DNA of 64,000 nt from JAKAQB01 sp027320105 (GCA_027320105.1 DAHVMA010000068.1:1-64000), one strand, 5' to 3'; counted from the first letter of the stretch, positions 25,219 to 33,861 are shown. Program-made: numbers and translations. Notes: generated by a model from the letters alone, not told the origin.

Positions 25219-26292
25219 ATGACCGGTGGCGGTGACCTGCTGGACCGCGTGGCGGAGCTCGTCGCCGTTCCCTCGGTCAGCCGAGACGAGGCTGCCCTCG
25301 CTGACCTGGTCGAGGGCCGCCTGCGGACCACACCCTGGCTCGAGGTCGGACGTGTCGGGGACAACCTCGTCGCGCGGACGTCCGGACCCGGCTCCCGGCT
25401 GGTCGTGGCCGGCCACCTCGACACGGTCCCGCCCAACGGCAATGCGACGCCATTCCGGGATCGCGATGTCCTCTGGGGCCTCGGGGCCGCCGACATGAAG
25501 TCAGGTCTGGCCGTGATGCTCGAGTTGGCAGCCGAACGCCGGCCGCCGCCCATCGCCCTGACCCTCGCCTTCTATGTGGCCGAGGAGATCGCGCGGGAGC
25601 ACAGCGGGCTGCTCCAGATCGAGGCCGCCGACCCGACCCTGCTCTCCGGTGACGCGGCCATCCTGTGCGAGCCGACGGGCGCGGTCGTGGAGGCGGGCTG
25701 CCAGGGCTCGCTGGCCCTGGCAGTGACGCTCGGCGGCGTTCGGGCCCATACGGCGCGTCCCTGGCGGGGCGCCAACGCCATCCACCGCCTCGGTCCACTG
25801 ATCGAGCGGGTTGCCGACTGGCCCCAACGCCGCCCCGTCCTCGACGGGTGCACCTACCGGGAAGCGCTTCAGGCGGTAGGCGTGCAGGGCGGGGTCGCCG
25901 GCAACGTGGTGCCGGACTCGGTCACGCTCAGCCTCAATCACCGCTTCGCCCCGGATCGGACGGCCCAACAGGCTGCCGAGGCGGTGCGGGCCCACCTGGC
26001 CCCTGCCCTCGACGAGACCCTGGGGGACAGCACTGTGGTGAGGGACGCGGCAGGTGGCGCCCCCCCCAACCTCGACCAGCCGCTCCTGGCGCGTCTCGTG
26101 GAGGAGACCGGGGTGGCCCCACGCGCGAAGCTCGGCTGGACCGACGTAGCGTTCTTCGCCGAACGGGGCATCCCCGCAGCCAACTTCGGCCCCGGTGATC
26201 CCGAGCTCGCCCACACCGCTGACGAGAACGTCACCTTGACCGACGTGCAGGCGGCGCACCGCATCTTGCGCTCGCTGCTCTACCGTCCCTAG
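25219..26292 (+). CDS. dapE: succinyl-diaminopimelate desuccinylase DapE
   Basis: A 357-residue M20-family zinc hydrolase that removes succinate from N-succinyl-LL-DAP. Metal-site motifs are visible: GHLDTVPP, WGLGAADMKSGLAVM, YVAEEIA (catalytic Glu) and the C-terminal AHTADENV. The closest pattern is actinobacterial DapE. ATG 25219 starts after GCGGACC; the open frame upstream covers non-conserved intergenic sequence. Together with dapF and the dapC-like gene it shows that the succinylase route to meso-DAP is used. It converges on lexA. Confidence 0.9.
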   Translation: MTGGGDLLDRVAELVAVPSVSRDEAALADLVEGRLRTTPWLEVGRVGDNLVARTSGPGSRLVVAGHLDTVPPNGNATPFRDRDVLWGLGAADMKSGLAVMLELAAERRPPPIALTLAFYVAEEIAREHSGLLQIEAADPTLLSGDAAILCEPTGAVVEAGCQGSLALAVTLGGVRAHTARPWRGANAIHRLGPLIERVADWPQRRPVLDGCTYREALQAVGVQGGVAGNVVPDSVTLSLNHRFAPDRTAQQAAEAVRAHLAPALDETLGDSTVVRDAAGGAPPNLDQPLLARLVEETGVAPRAKLGWTDVAFFAERGIPAANFGPGDPELAHTADENVTLTDVQAAHRILRSLLYRP

Positions 26293-26307
26293 ACACTCCC
26301 TGACCAT

Positions 26308-26327
26308 CCGGCCCATCACGGGGCCGG
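26308..26327. terminator. possible bidirectional terminator between dapE and lexA
   Basis: CCGGCCC (26308-26314) and GGGCCGG (26321-26327) form a 7-bp GC stem with a 6-base loop, 15 bases after the dapE stop and 35 bases after the lexA stop on the other strand. No T-tract follows on either side, so termination efficiency is doubtful. Confidence 0.35.
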
Positions 26328-26362
26328 CCGCGCCCAGCGCGCCGGAGGACCGGGAGCAAGGA

Positions 26363-26995
26363 TCAGAGCCGCCGTAGCACCGTGACGACCCGCCCGTAGA
26401 CGCGAACGTCTTGAGGGTCGAGGACCATGGGTTCCATGGAGGGGTTGTGCGGGGTCAGCACGATCTTGTTGCCGCGCCGGCTGAACGTCTTCACCGTCGC
26501 CTCGTCACCCGGTATGCCGGCGACGACCACGTCACCCTTGTCGGCGGTGTCCTGCTGGCGGACGACGACGTAGTCGCCGTCGAGGATCCCGGCCTCGACC
26601 ATGGAGTCGCCCCGCACCCGCAGCATGAACAGCTGCCCGTCGCCCGTGAAGTCCTCCGGCAGGGGGAGAAGCTCTTCCACCCGTTCCTGGGCGAGGACGT
26701 TCGTACCGGCGGCGACGTCGCCGACGAGGGGTACGTGCCGGGTCGGACGCCGCTCGATTGCAGCCCCGGAGTTGGCGTCGTAGCGGACCTCGATCGCCCG
26801 GGGCTTGGTCGGATCGCGGCGCAGGTACCCCTGGCGCTCGAGTGTCTGCAGGTGAGTGTGCACGGTGGACGAGGAGGTCAGGCCGACGGCTTCGCCGATC
26901 TCGCGCACCGACGGCGGGTAGCCACGCTCGCGCAGCTGGGCGGCGATGAAGTCGAGTATCTCCCGTCGCTTGCCTGTCAACTCGGTATCCGTCAT
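26363..26995 (-). CDS. lexA: SOS repressor LexA
   Basis: A 210-residue repressor. The N-terminal winged helix (KRREILDFIAAQLRERGYPP, then the recognition helix SSSTVHTHLQTLERQ) binds SOS boxes. The C-terminal S24 peptidase domain has the cleavage site Ala96-Gly97 (DVAAGTNV), the nucleophile Ser131 (GDSM) and the general base Lys169 (ATVKTF). RecA filaments trigger self-cleavage. Three SOS-like boxes lie in the upstream region (27085-27173), consistent with autoregulation and control of the divergent LysM gene. Confidence 0.97.
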   Translation of the reverse strand: MTDTELTGKRREILDFIAAQLRERGYPPSVREIGEAVGLTSSSTVHTHLQTLERQGYLRRDPTKPRAIEVRYDANSGAAIERRPTRHVPLVGDVAAGTNVLAQERVEELLPLPEDFTGDGQLFMLRVRGDSMVEAGILDGDYVVVRQQDTADKGDVVVAGIPGDEATVKTFSRRGNKIVLTPHNPSMEPMVLDPQDVRVYGRVVTVLRRL

Positions 26996-27084
26996 GCCGC
27001 TCCCTCAGATGTGGTCGGTCTGGCGCTCATGCCACTTCCCGTAGCTCACGCCATCTCGACGGTAGCCCCGCACGGACCGCAGAT

Positions 27085-27098
27085 CAAACATACGTTCC
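27085..27098. promoter_or_regulatory. SOS box 1 upstream of lexA
   Basis: CAAACATACGTTCC matches the LexA consensus CGAAC-N4-GTTCG at most positions (AAAC-ATAC-GTTC). It is the copy nearest to lexA, about 90 bases before the lexA start, and probably mediates autoregulation. Confidence 0.7.
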
Positions 27099-27118
27099 CT
27101 CACCATGGTGACGGGGCC

Positions 27119-27147
27119 TTGACAATCGAACATATGTTTGGTTGACT
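27119..27147 (+). promoter_or_regulatory. promoter of the LysM gene with embedded SOS box 2
   Basis: TTGACA (27119-27124) is a consensus -35. The SOS box CGAACATATGTTTG (27127-27140) fills the spacer, and TTGACT (27142-27147) lies at the -10 position with 17-bp spacing, although it is a poor -10. LexA bound here would block RNA polymerase. Confidence 0.6.
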
Positions 27148-27160
27148 CGTCCTCAGCAAG

Positions 27161-27174
27161 GGAACACATGTTCG
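27161..27174. promoter_or_regulatory. SOS box 3 upstream of the LysM gene
   Basis: GGAACACATGTTCG contains a perfect GAAC-N4-GTTC. It ends about ten bases before the GTG of the LysM gene, so LexA could act as a roadblock near the transcription start. Two boxes therefore serve the LysM gene. Confidence 0.8.
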
Positions 27175-27184
27175 AGGAGGAGCC

Positions 27185-27658
27185 GTGGTCACCGTCACCG
27201 TCACCGTGCCCGAGAGCCGCACCTCGCCCCAGCGCCGCCCGGCGGGCGAGCGGCGTCCCGCTCGGTTGCGTGTGGTCGCCGGCGGCCCGCCGCATCCATC
27301 CCGAGCGAGGCCGCAGCCACCGGCGGGGTCGCAGTCGACGGCGAGGGAGTCGACCGTCGTCCGCTCCCGCCGCCACGACGCCGCTACCTACCGCCGCCGG
27401 CGTACGGTCGTAGCGGGGCTGCTGGCGGCGCTGGGGCTGGCCGGCTTCACGGGTGTGCACCGCTTGGTCTCCGGCGCGGGGTCGCCGGTCATGCGGCCGA
27501 TCGCCGCCCACGTCGTGGTGGTGCGGCCGGGGGACACGCTGTGGTCGATAGCGTTGTCCAGCGGCGTCAAGGGTGACATCCGCCCCCTGGTGGACCAGTT
27601 GGAGGCCGAGGTCCACGGCCGCCCGCTCCAGGTCGGTGAGCGGGTCGTGGTTCCGTGA
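27185..27658 (+). CDS. SOS-controlled LysM membrane protein, ChiZ/YneA/DivS-like
   Basis: A 157-residue protein: an Arg/Pro-rich cytoplasmic N-terminus (1-72), one membrane segment (about 74-93) and an extracytoplasmic LysM domain (about 108-156, VVVVRPGDTLWSIALSSGV). The layout lexA / divergent LysM gene / nrdR is the same as mycobacterial lexA-Rv2719c(chiZ)-nrdR, and Bacillus YneA and Corynebacterium DivS are analogous SOS division inhibitors. By this position and the SOS boxes it probably delays septation during DNA damage. GTG 27185 has GAGGAGGAG upstream. Sequence conservation outside LysM is weak, as is usual for these proteins. Confidence 0.82.
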   Translation: MVTVTVTVPESRTSPQRRPAGERRPARLRVVAGGPPHPSRARPQPPAGSQSTARESTVVRSRRHDAATYRRRRTVVAGLLAALGLAGFTGVHRLVSGAGSPVMRPIAAHVVVVRPGDTLWSIALSSGVKGDIRPLVDQLEAEVHGRPLQVGERVVVP

Positions 27659-27724
27659 CCCGCCCCCGCCCCCCGCCCCGCCTCCGCCCTGCCGGTCACC
27701 GGGGCGGCCGCTACTGTCCCCGGT

Positions 27725-28192
27725 GTGCGGTGCCCGCAGTGCTCGGCGCTCGACGACAAGGTCGTCGACTCACGCGCTACCGAGGATGGGGCTGCGATCC
27801 GCCGGAGGCGTGAGTGCCTGGCCTGCGGTCGGCGGTTCACCACTTACGAGCGCCTGGAGGAGGTCCCCTTCGTCGTGGTGAAGCGGTCCGGTGAGCGGGA
27901 GGTGTTCGAACGCCGAAAGGTCGCCGGTGGGCTGTCAGCCGCTGGCAAGAACCGGCCCATCGCCGAGGAACGATGGGGCGCTGTGGCGGCGGAGATCGAA
28001 GAGGAGCTCCGCCTCGAAGGAGCCGAGGTGACCAGCGAGCGGGTCGGGCGCGCCGTCCTCGCCCGCTTGCGGGATCTCGATGAGGTGACCTACCTGCGTT
28101 TCGCAAGCGTGTACAAGGGCTTCACCGATGCCGGCGACTTCCAGCGTGAGGTGGGGCTGCTGATCAAGCAGAGCGCCCCCAAGTCGGCGTAG
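27725..28192 (+). CDS. nrdR: transcriptional repressor NrdR
   Basis: A 155-residue repressor of ribonucleotide reductase genes. The N-terminal zinc ribbon has CPQC and CLACGRRFTTYER. An ATP-cone domain follows (VVKRSGEREVFERRKVAGGL onward) and senses ATP/dATP. GTG 27725 directly precedes RCPQC. It follows the LysM gene by 66 bases. No nrd gene is in the window, so its targets are elsewhere. Confidence 0.95.
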   Translation: MRCPQCSALDDKVVDSRATEDGAAIRRRRECLACGRRFTTYERLEEVPFVVVKRSGEREVFERRKVAGGLSAAGKNRPIAEERWGAVAAEIEEELRLEGAEVTSERVGRAVLARLRDLDEVTYLRFASVYKGFTDAGDFQREVGLLIKQSAPKSA

Positions 28193-28206
28193 GGCGCCCT
28201 GGCGCG

Positions 28207-29232
28207 TCACACGGGCGAGCTTGCCAGCGCCTTGGCCGCTCGCTCGAGGCCTTCGTCGTCGACATCGGGATGCGTGACGAGGCGGACGACCCGTGGAGCG
28301 ACTGTGCCGCCCAGCACCCCCTCGGATCTCAGGTGGTCGAGCAGCTCATCCGGTCGGGGGTGGGGGAACGCCACGATGTTGGTCTTCACCGCCCCGGGGT
28401 CGAGGGAGCCAGGCCAGCGTTCGGCGACGACCTCGGCGAGCCTCCGAGCCCGGCGGTGGTCCTCGACGAGGCGGTCGCGCATCGTGCGCAGCGCGACCAG
28501 CCCGGCGGCGGCGAGCACGCCGGCCTGGCGCCATCCGCCGCCCATGCGGTGGCGCTCTACGGTCGCGGCTTCGATGACGTCCGCCGGCCCGGCGAGCACG
28601 GAGCCGATGGGCACGGCGAGCGCCTTGGACAGGCAGCACATCACGGTCGTCGCGCCGGCGGCAGCGACCGCCGGCGTGGTGTCCGAGGCAGCAGCGGCGT
28701 GCCAGATCCGGGCGCCGTCCATGTGGACGCGGAGTCCCCGGGCCGAGGCAGCGGCGCAGACGGCTGCCAGGCGGTCGGCCGGCCAGACGGTCCCGCCCGC
28801 GGCCATGTGCGTGTTCTCCACCGCCACGAGCGAGGGGCGTGGCTGGTGGTGCGCCGCGCCCTCGGCAGCGAGATCGACGGCGGCGGGGTCGAACGTGCCG
28901 TCCTCGTCGGCAACGGTGAGCCAGGTGATGCCGGCGTTCATGGGGCCAGCGCCGTCCTCGTAGAGGACGACGTGCTGGCGTGCACCGACTATGACGCCGT
29001 CGCCCCGGTGGGTGAGGACGCGGAGGGCGAGCTGGTTGGCCATCGTGCCGCTGGCGACGTACAGAGCGGCCGGCTGGCCGACGACGGCGGCGAGCTCCTC
29101 CTGGAGCGCGTTCACGGTCGGGTCCTCGCCGTAGAGGTCGTCGCCGACCTCGGCGTCGGCCATGGCCCGGCGCATCTCTGGCGTCGGGCGGGTGACGGTG
29201 TCGGAGCGGAGGTCGACTACCACGGGGGTCAC
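28207..29232 (-). CDS. ltaE: low-specificity L-threonine aldolase
   Basis: A 341-residue PLP enzyme that cleaves threonine or allo-threonine to glycine and acetaldehyde. VDLRSDTVTRPTPEMRRAM at the N-terminus, GDDLYGEDPTVNALQEEL and the pyridoxal Lys in CLSKALAVPIGS are diagnostic, and HMDGARIWHA supplies the Asp that contacts the pyridine nitrogen. Two in-frame GTGs (29232 and 29223) could start the gene, and neither has a strong ribosome site. It converges on nrdR with 14 bases between stops and is divergent from the inositol monophosphatase gene. Confidence 0.9.
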   Translation of the reverse strand: MTPVVVDLRSDTVTRPTPEMRRAMADAEVGDDLYGEDPTVNALQEELAAVVGQPAALYVASGTMANQLALRVLTHRGDGVIVGARQHVVLYEDGAGPMNAGITWLTVADEDGTFDPAAVDLAAEGAAHHQPRPSLVAVENTHMAAGGTVWPADRLAAVCAAASARGLRVHMDGARIWHAAAASDTTPAVAAAGATTVMCCLSKALAVPIGSVLAGPADVIEAATVERHRMGGGWRQAGVLAAAGLVALRTMRDRLVEDHRRARRLAEVVAERWPGSLDPGAVKTNIVAFPHPRPDELLDHLRSEGVLGGTVAPRVVRLVTHPDVDDEGLERAAKALASSPV

Positions 29233-29259
29233 CGTACCGGCTCGGGTAGGAAGCGCATT

Positions 29260-30162
29260 GTGCCAGCCACGCCGCCCGTCCCCGGCCTGCCGACCCTCGC
29301 CGCTGGCGAGGCGTTCGGCGGGGCGGTGCCGGACGGGGATCCGCTTGTCTGCGAGCTGGCCGGCGTGGCTTTGGAGGTGGCGGCCGGAGCAGCTCACCTC
29401 GCCGCCGCCGCGTGGGGTGCGCACCGCGAGGACGTCGGCACCAAGTCGTCGGCGACGGACATGGTCTCGGAGGTCGACCGGGCCGCCGAGGCGTTGATCA
29501 GCCGCCTGCTGTCGGAGAGGCGTCCCGACGACGGCCTGCTCGGCGAGGAGGGCGCTCAACGCCCCGGTACGAGCGGGGTGCGGTGGGTGGTCGACCCGCT
29601 CGACGGAACGACCAACTACCTGTTTGGCGTGCCGGCCTGGTCGGTCTCGGTGGCCGCCCAACTCGACGGCCGGACGGTGGTGGGTGTCGTGGCGGACCCT
29701 GCCCGCGGCGAGGTGTGGGCGGCGGCCGCCGGCCAGGGCGCCTTCCGCAACGGTGAGCGCTGCCTGGTGGCCGAGGGCCGCTCCGACCTCGGCACGGCGC
29801 TGGTGGCGACCGGGTTTGCCTACGACCGGCGACGGCGGGCGGAGCAGGCCGGCGTCGTGCAGGTGCTGCTCCCCCAGGTGCGTGACATCCGGCGCTTCGG
29901 ATCGGCGGCGCTCGACTTGTGCTGGGTGGCGGGCTCCCGCGTCGACGCCTACTACGAGGCGGGCCTCAACGAGTGGGATCTGGCCGCCGGCACGCTCATC
30001 TGCCAGGAGGCGGGCGGGTGTGTGGCCCAGCTCGACGGGGAGCTGGTGGTCGCCTCTACCCCGTCACTGGCCGGCCCGCTGCGGACCCTCCTCCTGGCCG
30101 CCGGCGCGGCCGCCCTTCATCCGGCTCCGAGGTCCCATGCCGGCGGCGGGGCCCGAAGGTGA
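29260..30162 (+). CDS. inositol monophosphatase family protein
   Basis: A 300-residue Mg-dependent phosphatase. Metal-site motifs are KSSATDMVSEVD, GEEG, DPLDGTTNY and, near the C-terminus, NEWDLAAG. Actinobacterial relatives dephosphorylate inositol-1-phosphate, histidinol phosphate or fructose-1,6-bisphosphate, and the sequence alone does not decide between them. GTG 29260 follows AGGAAG. The gene is divergent from ltaE with only 27 bases between starts, so the promoters overlap. Confidence 0.87.
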   Translation: MPATPPVPGLPTLAAGEAFGGAVPDGDPLVCELAGVALEVAAGAAHLAAAAWGAHREDVGTKSSATDMVSEVDRAAEALISRLLSERRPDDGLLGEEGAQRPGTSGVRWVVDPLDGTTNYLFGVPAWSVSVAAQLDGRTVVGVVADPARGEVWAAAAGQGAFRNGERCLVAEGRSDLGTALVATGFAYDRRRRAEQAGVVQVLLPQVRDIRRFGSAALDLCWVAGSRVDAYYEAGLNEWDLAAGTLICQEAGGCVAQLDGELVVASTPSLAGPLRTLLLAAGAAALHPAPRSHAGGGARR

Positions 30163-30237
30163 ACGCCATGTGAGCAGCTCGGGCCTGTCGGGCGCGCCCG
30201 AAGCCGAGCCCGGGGCCGGCCATCGCACGACCCCGGG

Positions 30238-31266
30238 TCAGAAGAAGGTGCTGGCCACGTCGTGCAGCAGTTGGGGGTCGACCGTCTTGAGCCGGCTGAC
30301 GGCGTCGGCGAGCGGTACGCGCACGATGGTGTCGGCGCGCAGGGCGACCATCTGGTCGAAGGCGCCGTCGTGGACGGCTTCGATGGCGGCGATGCCGAAG
30401 CGGGTGGCCAGCACGCGGTCGTAGGCTGTCGGTGTGCCGCCCCGCTGGGTGTGGCCGAGGAGCGTCACCCGGGTCTCGAAGCCGGTGCGCCGCTCGATCT
30501 CGGGCGCGAGGATGTTGGCGATACCGCCCAGGCGGGGATGACCGAACTGGTCGAGCTCCGTCGACGCCACCTCCAGGGTCCCTTCCACCGGTGTCGCCCC
30601 CTCGGCCACGACGACGACCGAAGCGTACCGGCCCTTGGCGTGGCGTGCCTTCAGGCTCTCACAGACGACATCGATGTCGAAGGGCACCTCGGGCACGAGG
30701 ATCTCGGCCGCGCCGCCGGCGATGCCGGCGTAGGTGGCGATCCATCCGGCGTGGCGGCCCATCACCTCGCAGACGATGACCCGGTCGTGGGACTCGGCTG
30801 TCGTGTGCAACCGGTCGATCGCCTCGGTGGCGATCTGGACGGCGGTGTTGAAGCCGAGGGTGAGCTCGGTGGCCGACAGGTCGTTGTCGATCGTCTTGGG
30901 CACCCCGACGACGTGGAGCCCTTCCTCGGCCAGGCGGTGCGCGACCCCGAGGGTGTCCTCGCCGCCGATGGCGACGAGCGCGTCCACTCCGTGCGCCCGT
31001 GCCGCCCGGGCCACCTTCTCGGCGCCCCCGTCGAGCTTGTAGGGGTTGGTGCGCGACGTGCCGAGGATGGTCCCTCCCCTCGGCAGGATGCCCCGGCAGC
31101 GCTCGACGTCGAGCGGCATGGTCAGGTCCTCGACCAAGCCCCGCCAGCCGTCGCGGAACCCGACGAACGCGTCACCGTAGTGCACTTCCCCCTTGCGGAC
31201 GGCGGCGCGGATGACGGCGTTGAGCCCCGGGCAGTCGCCGCCGCCGGTGAGCATCCCGACGCGCAT
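30238..31266 (-). CDS. pfkA: 6-phosphofructokinase, residues suggest PPi dependence
   Basis: A 342-residue phosphofructokinase of group A. LTGGGDCPGLNAVIR binds the phosphoryl donor, PKTIDND carries the catalytic Asp, and MGRHAGWIA, LGHTQRGGTPTAYDR follow. Residues 101-104 are Gly-Gly-Glu-Asp, and residue 124 is Lys. Asp104 together with Lys124 marks pyrophosphate-dependent enzymes such as that of Amycolatopsis methanolica, whereas ATP enzymes have Gly104. The enzyme would make glycolysis reversible at this step and save ATP. ATG 31266 has GGAGGAACC upstream. Confidence 0.9.
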   Translation of the reverse strand: MRVGMLTGGGDCPGLNAVIRAAVRKGEVHYGDAFVGFRDGWRGLVEDLTMPLDVERCRGILPRGGTILGTSRTNPYKLDGGAEKVARAARAHGVDALVAIGGEDTLGVAHRLAEEGLHVVGVPKTIDNDLSATELTLGFNTAVQIATEAIDRLHTTAESHDRVIVCEVMGRHAGWIATYAGIAGGAAEILVPEVPFDIDVVCESLKARHAKGRYASVVVVAEGATPVEGTLEVASTELDQFGHPRLGGIANILAPEIERRTGFETRVTLLGHTQRGGTPTAYDRVLATRFGIAAIEAVHDGAFDQMVALRADTIVRVPLADAVSRLKTVDPQLLHDVASTFF

Positions 31267-31351
31267 GGTTCCTCCTCGTGGTCCGGAACGGTCCGCTCCG
31301 GACGCTACCCACTCCCGAGGCGGTCAGTGGCCGCCGGTAGTCTCGGCGCCT

Positions 31352-32056
31352 GTGACCGAGCTGGTTCTCGATGTGCCGTCGGTCGTGCTGGCCGTGTACG
31401 CCCACCCTGACGACCCGGACGTGGCCGCCGGCGGGGCCCTGGCCGCTTGGGCGGCGTCCGGCTGCCAGGTGCACGTGTGCATAGCGGCAGATGGCGCCAA
31501 GGGGTCGAGCGATCCGGCGGTCGATCCGGCGGACCTCGCCCGCCGCCGGCGGGGGGAGGTCGCCGAGGCGGGTGCCGTGCTCGGCGTCGCTGCCCACCAC
31601 TGGCTCGGAGGGCGCGACGGCGAGCTGGAGGACACCCCCGCTCTGCGGGAGGCGATCGTCGCCCTGGTGCGGGCCCTGAAGCCGGAGGTGGTGGTGGGGG
31701 CGGACCCGACTGCGGTGTTCTTCGGGCAGAGCTACGTCAACCACAGGGATCACCGGGTGCTCGGCTGGGCGACGATCGACGCGGTCAGCCCGGCGGCGGC
31801 CAACCCCCACTATTTCCCCGACGCCGGCCCGGCCCACCGCGTTTCCGCCCTGTACCTCTCAGGGACGCTCCAACCGGACGTATGGGTGGACATTGGCGGC
31901 ACCGTCGAGGTGAAGGCGGCGGCCGTCGCCTGTCACCACAGCCAGGTGGGGGAGCCGGGCGAGTGGCTGCGGTCGGTGGTCCGCCAGCGGGCGGAGGACG
32001 CCGGGCGGCGGGCGGGAGTGCGCTTCGCCGAGGGCTTCCGCCGGGTGCTGCTCTGA
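31352..32056 (+). CDS. PIG-L/LmbE family deacetylase
   Basis: A 234-residue zinc deacetylase of the GlcNAc-PI de-N-acetylase superfamily. YAHPDDPDVAAGG at the N-terminus provides the metal-binding His-x-Asp-Asp, and HRDHRVLGWATID and CHHSQV complete the site. Actinobacterial members include MshB (mycothiol synthesis) and Mca (detoxification); the length is shorter than typical MshB, so the substrate is open. GTG 31352 was chosen at the first start before conserved sequence. Its TGA overlaps the dinB ATG (TGATG), so the two are co-translated. Confidence 0.85.
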   Translation: MTELVLDVPSVVLAVYAHPDDPDVAAGGALAAWAASGCQVHVCIAADGAKGSSDPAVDPADLARRRRGEVAEAGAVLGVAAHHWLGGRDGELEDTPALREAIVALVRALKPEVVVGADPTAVFFGQSYVNHRDHRVLGWATIDAVSPAAANPHYFPDAGPAHRVSALYLSGTLQPDVWVDIGGTVEVKAAAVACHHSQVGEPGEWLRSVVRQRAEDAGRRAGVRFAEGFRRVLL

Positions 32057-33387
32057 TGGTGTCGGCGGCGTCGGGAGGTGGTGCCGGCGGCGAGCCCCGG
32101 GTGGTGCTGCACGTCGACATGGACGCCTTCTATGCGGCCGTCGAGGTCCTCGACGACCCGACCCTCGACGGCAAGGCGCTGATCGTCGGCGGGGACGGGC
32201 GGCGCGGCGTCGTCGCGTCCTGCAGCTACGAGGCCCGTCGCTACGGCGTGCGCTCCGCCCTTCCGTCCACACAGGCCCGGCGACTGTGCCCGCACGCCGT
32301 CTTCCGGCCGGGCCGCTTCGACAGGTACCAGGAGGTCAGTGAGCAGATACACGAGGTGTTCCACCGCTACACCCCACTGGTGGAGGGCATCGCCTTGGAC
32401 GAGGCGTTCCTGGACATGACCGGCGCGCAGCGCCTCTTCGGGCCGGGACCGGCGATGGCGTCGCAGCTGCGCCGGGACGTGCTCGCTGCCACCGGCCTCG
32501 CCTGCTCGGTGGGGGTGGCGCCCTCCAAGTTCCTGGCGAAGCTGGCGTCGGAGGCCGCCAAACCCCGGGCGGACCGAGAGGGCGTCCATCCCGGCAGGGG
32601 GGTCGTCGTGGTCGCCCCCGGTGAGGAGCTCGACTTCCTGCGCCCCCTCCCGATCGAAGCCCTCTGGGGCGTCGGGCCGGCGACGGCGGCCCGGTTGCGG
32701 GGCGTCGGCATCGGGATGGTCGCCCAGCTGGCGGACACCCCGCTCGCCGTTGTCGAATCGGTGCTCGGGCGGGCCCACGGACGTCACCTCCACCAGCTGG
32801 CGCATGCCGTCGACCCCCGCCCCGTCGAGCCGGACCGGGCCACCAGGTCGATCGGCCAGGAGGAGACCTACATCGCCGACCGCTTCGACGGCGACGGGTT
32901 GCACGTCGAGCTCGTTCGCATGGCGGACGCCGTCTCCGCCCGCTTGCGGCGCGCCGGGCTGGCTGCTCGCACGGTGCAGGTGAAGGTCCGCGGTGGTGAC
33001 TTCCAGACGGTGACCCGCGCCCGCACGGTGGGGCGGCCCCTGCGCGACGGACCGACCATCGCCCACCTGGCGAGAGCACTGTTCGATGCCGTCGACATGG
33101 AGGTCGGCGTGCGGCTCCTCGGGCTGAGCGTGAGCTCCCTCGAACCCGCCGGCGCCGGCGTCGAGCAGCTCGCCTTCGGCCTCGACGAGGTCGTCGACGA
33201 CGCGCCTGCCGGCGGCCCCCGGCGCGACGCCGCCGCCGTGGCGGTGGACGCGGTGCGGGCCCGCTTCGGAGAGCGGGCCGTCGGCCCGGGGTCGCTCGTC
33301 GCGCCCGGGGGCTTGCGCATCGGCCGGCCCGGCGACAACCGGTGGGCGCCGGTCGACCCCTCGCAGACTGCGTTGCCATCGCCGTGA
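32056..33387 (+). CDS. dinB: DNA polymerase IV (Y-family)
   Basis: A 443-residue translesion polymerase. The catalytic motifs are HVDMDAFYAAVEV, the steric-gate region, YEARRYGVRSALP and LDEAFLDMTG; a helix-hairpin-helix (IEALWGVGPATAARL) and a little-finger domain follow. No beta-clamp motif is obvious at the Pro/Gly-rich C-terminus. It bypasses DNA lesions with low fidelity. It is coupled to the PIG-L gene upstream, and no SOS box was found before the pair, so damage induction is not evident. Confidence 0.93.
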   Translation: MVSAASGGGAGGEPRVVLHVDMDAFYAAVEVLDDPTLDGKALIVGGDGRRGVVASCSYEARRYGVRSALPSTQARRLCPHAVFRPGRFDRYQEVSEQIHEVFHRYTPLVEGIALDEAFLDMTGAQRLFGPGPAMASQLRRDVLAATGLACSVGVAPSKFLAKLASEAAKPRADREGVHPGRGVVVVAPGEELDFLRPLPIEALWGVGPATAARLRGVGIGMVAQLADTPLAVVESVLGRAHGRHLHQLAHAVDPRPVEPDRATRSIGQEETYIADRFDGDGLHVELVRMADAVSARLRRAGLAARTVQVKVRGGDFQTVTRARTVGRPLRDGPTIAHLARALFDAVDMEVGVRLLGLSVSSLEPAGAGVEQLAFGLDEVVDDAPAGGPRRDAAAVAVDAVRARFGERAVGPGSLVAPGGLRIGRPGDNRWAPVDPSQTALPSP

Positions 33388-33432
33388 CGGGGCGCGAGAC
33401 TTTGATCCCACGAGCGAGGCGGAGGTGCGGAC

Positions 33433-33819
33433 GTGCCCCTGTCGGATCACGAAAAGCGCATCCTCAACCAGATCGAGCAGCGGCTCTACCAGCAGGACCC
33501 TGCTTCCGCTGAGCGCATCAGCTCCACCACGCTCCCGCGCTTCCTGGCTCGTAACTGCCGTTTGGCGGCGGTGGGCTTCGTCGCCGGCCTGATCGTCCTG
33601 CTGGTGTCCTTCTCCACGAGCTGGTTCCTCGGGGTCTGCGGGTTCGCCATCATGGTCGGGTCGGCGCTGGTCTTTACCCAGAACCTGCGGAAGATGGGCC
33701 GGCACGGCTGGTCGCAGCTGTCCTCCAGCTTCCGGGACCGCTCGGTCGGAGATGTTGTCGGCGACACCGGCCGCCGGCTCCGCCGGCGCTTCGGCGAGGG
33801 CCGTGACCCAGACCGCTGA
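33433..33819 (+). CDS. DUF3040 membrane protein
   Basis: A 128-residue protein of the actinobacterial DUF3040 family. The N-terminus PLSDHEKRILNQIEQRLYQQDP is the family signature, followed by two adjacent membrane segments (about 44-62 and 64-84) and a basic C-terminus. The function is unknown; family members are often near division or cell-envelope genes. GTG 33433 follows GGAGGTGCGG. It converges on the transglutaminase gene across the hairpin region. Confidence 0.9.
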   Translation: MPLSDHEKRILNQIEQRLYQQDPASAERISSTTLPRFLARNCRLAAVGFVAGLIVLLVSFSTSWFLGVCGFAIMVGSALVFTQNLRKMGRHGWSQLSSSFRDRSVGDVVGDTGRRLRRRFGEGRDPDR

Positions 33820-33861
33820 GCCGCGCCGCCGCCAACCACCCGGCCCCCGCTATCCAGCATC

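Noticed and set aside
31933..33705. 590-codon minus-strand frame opposite dinB
   Set aside because: Shadow of dinB; the protein is low-complexity and its start lies inside DUF3040.
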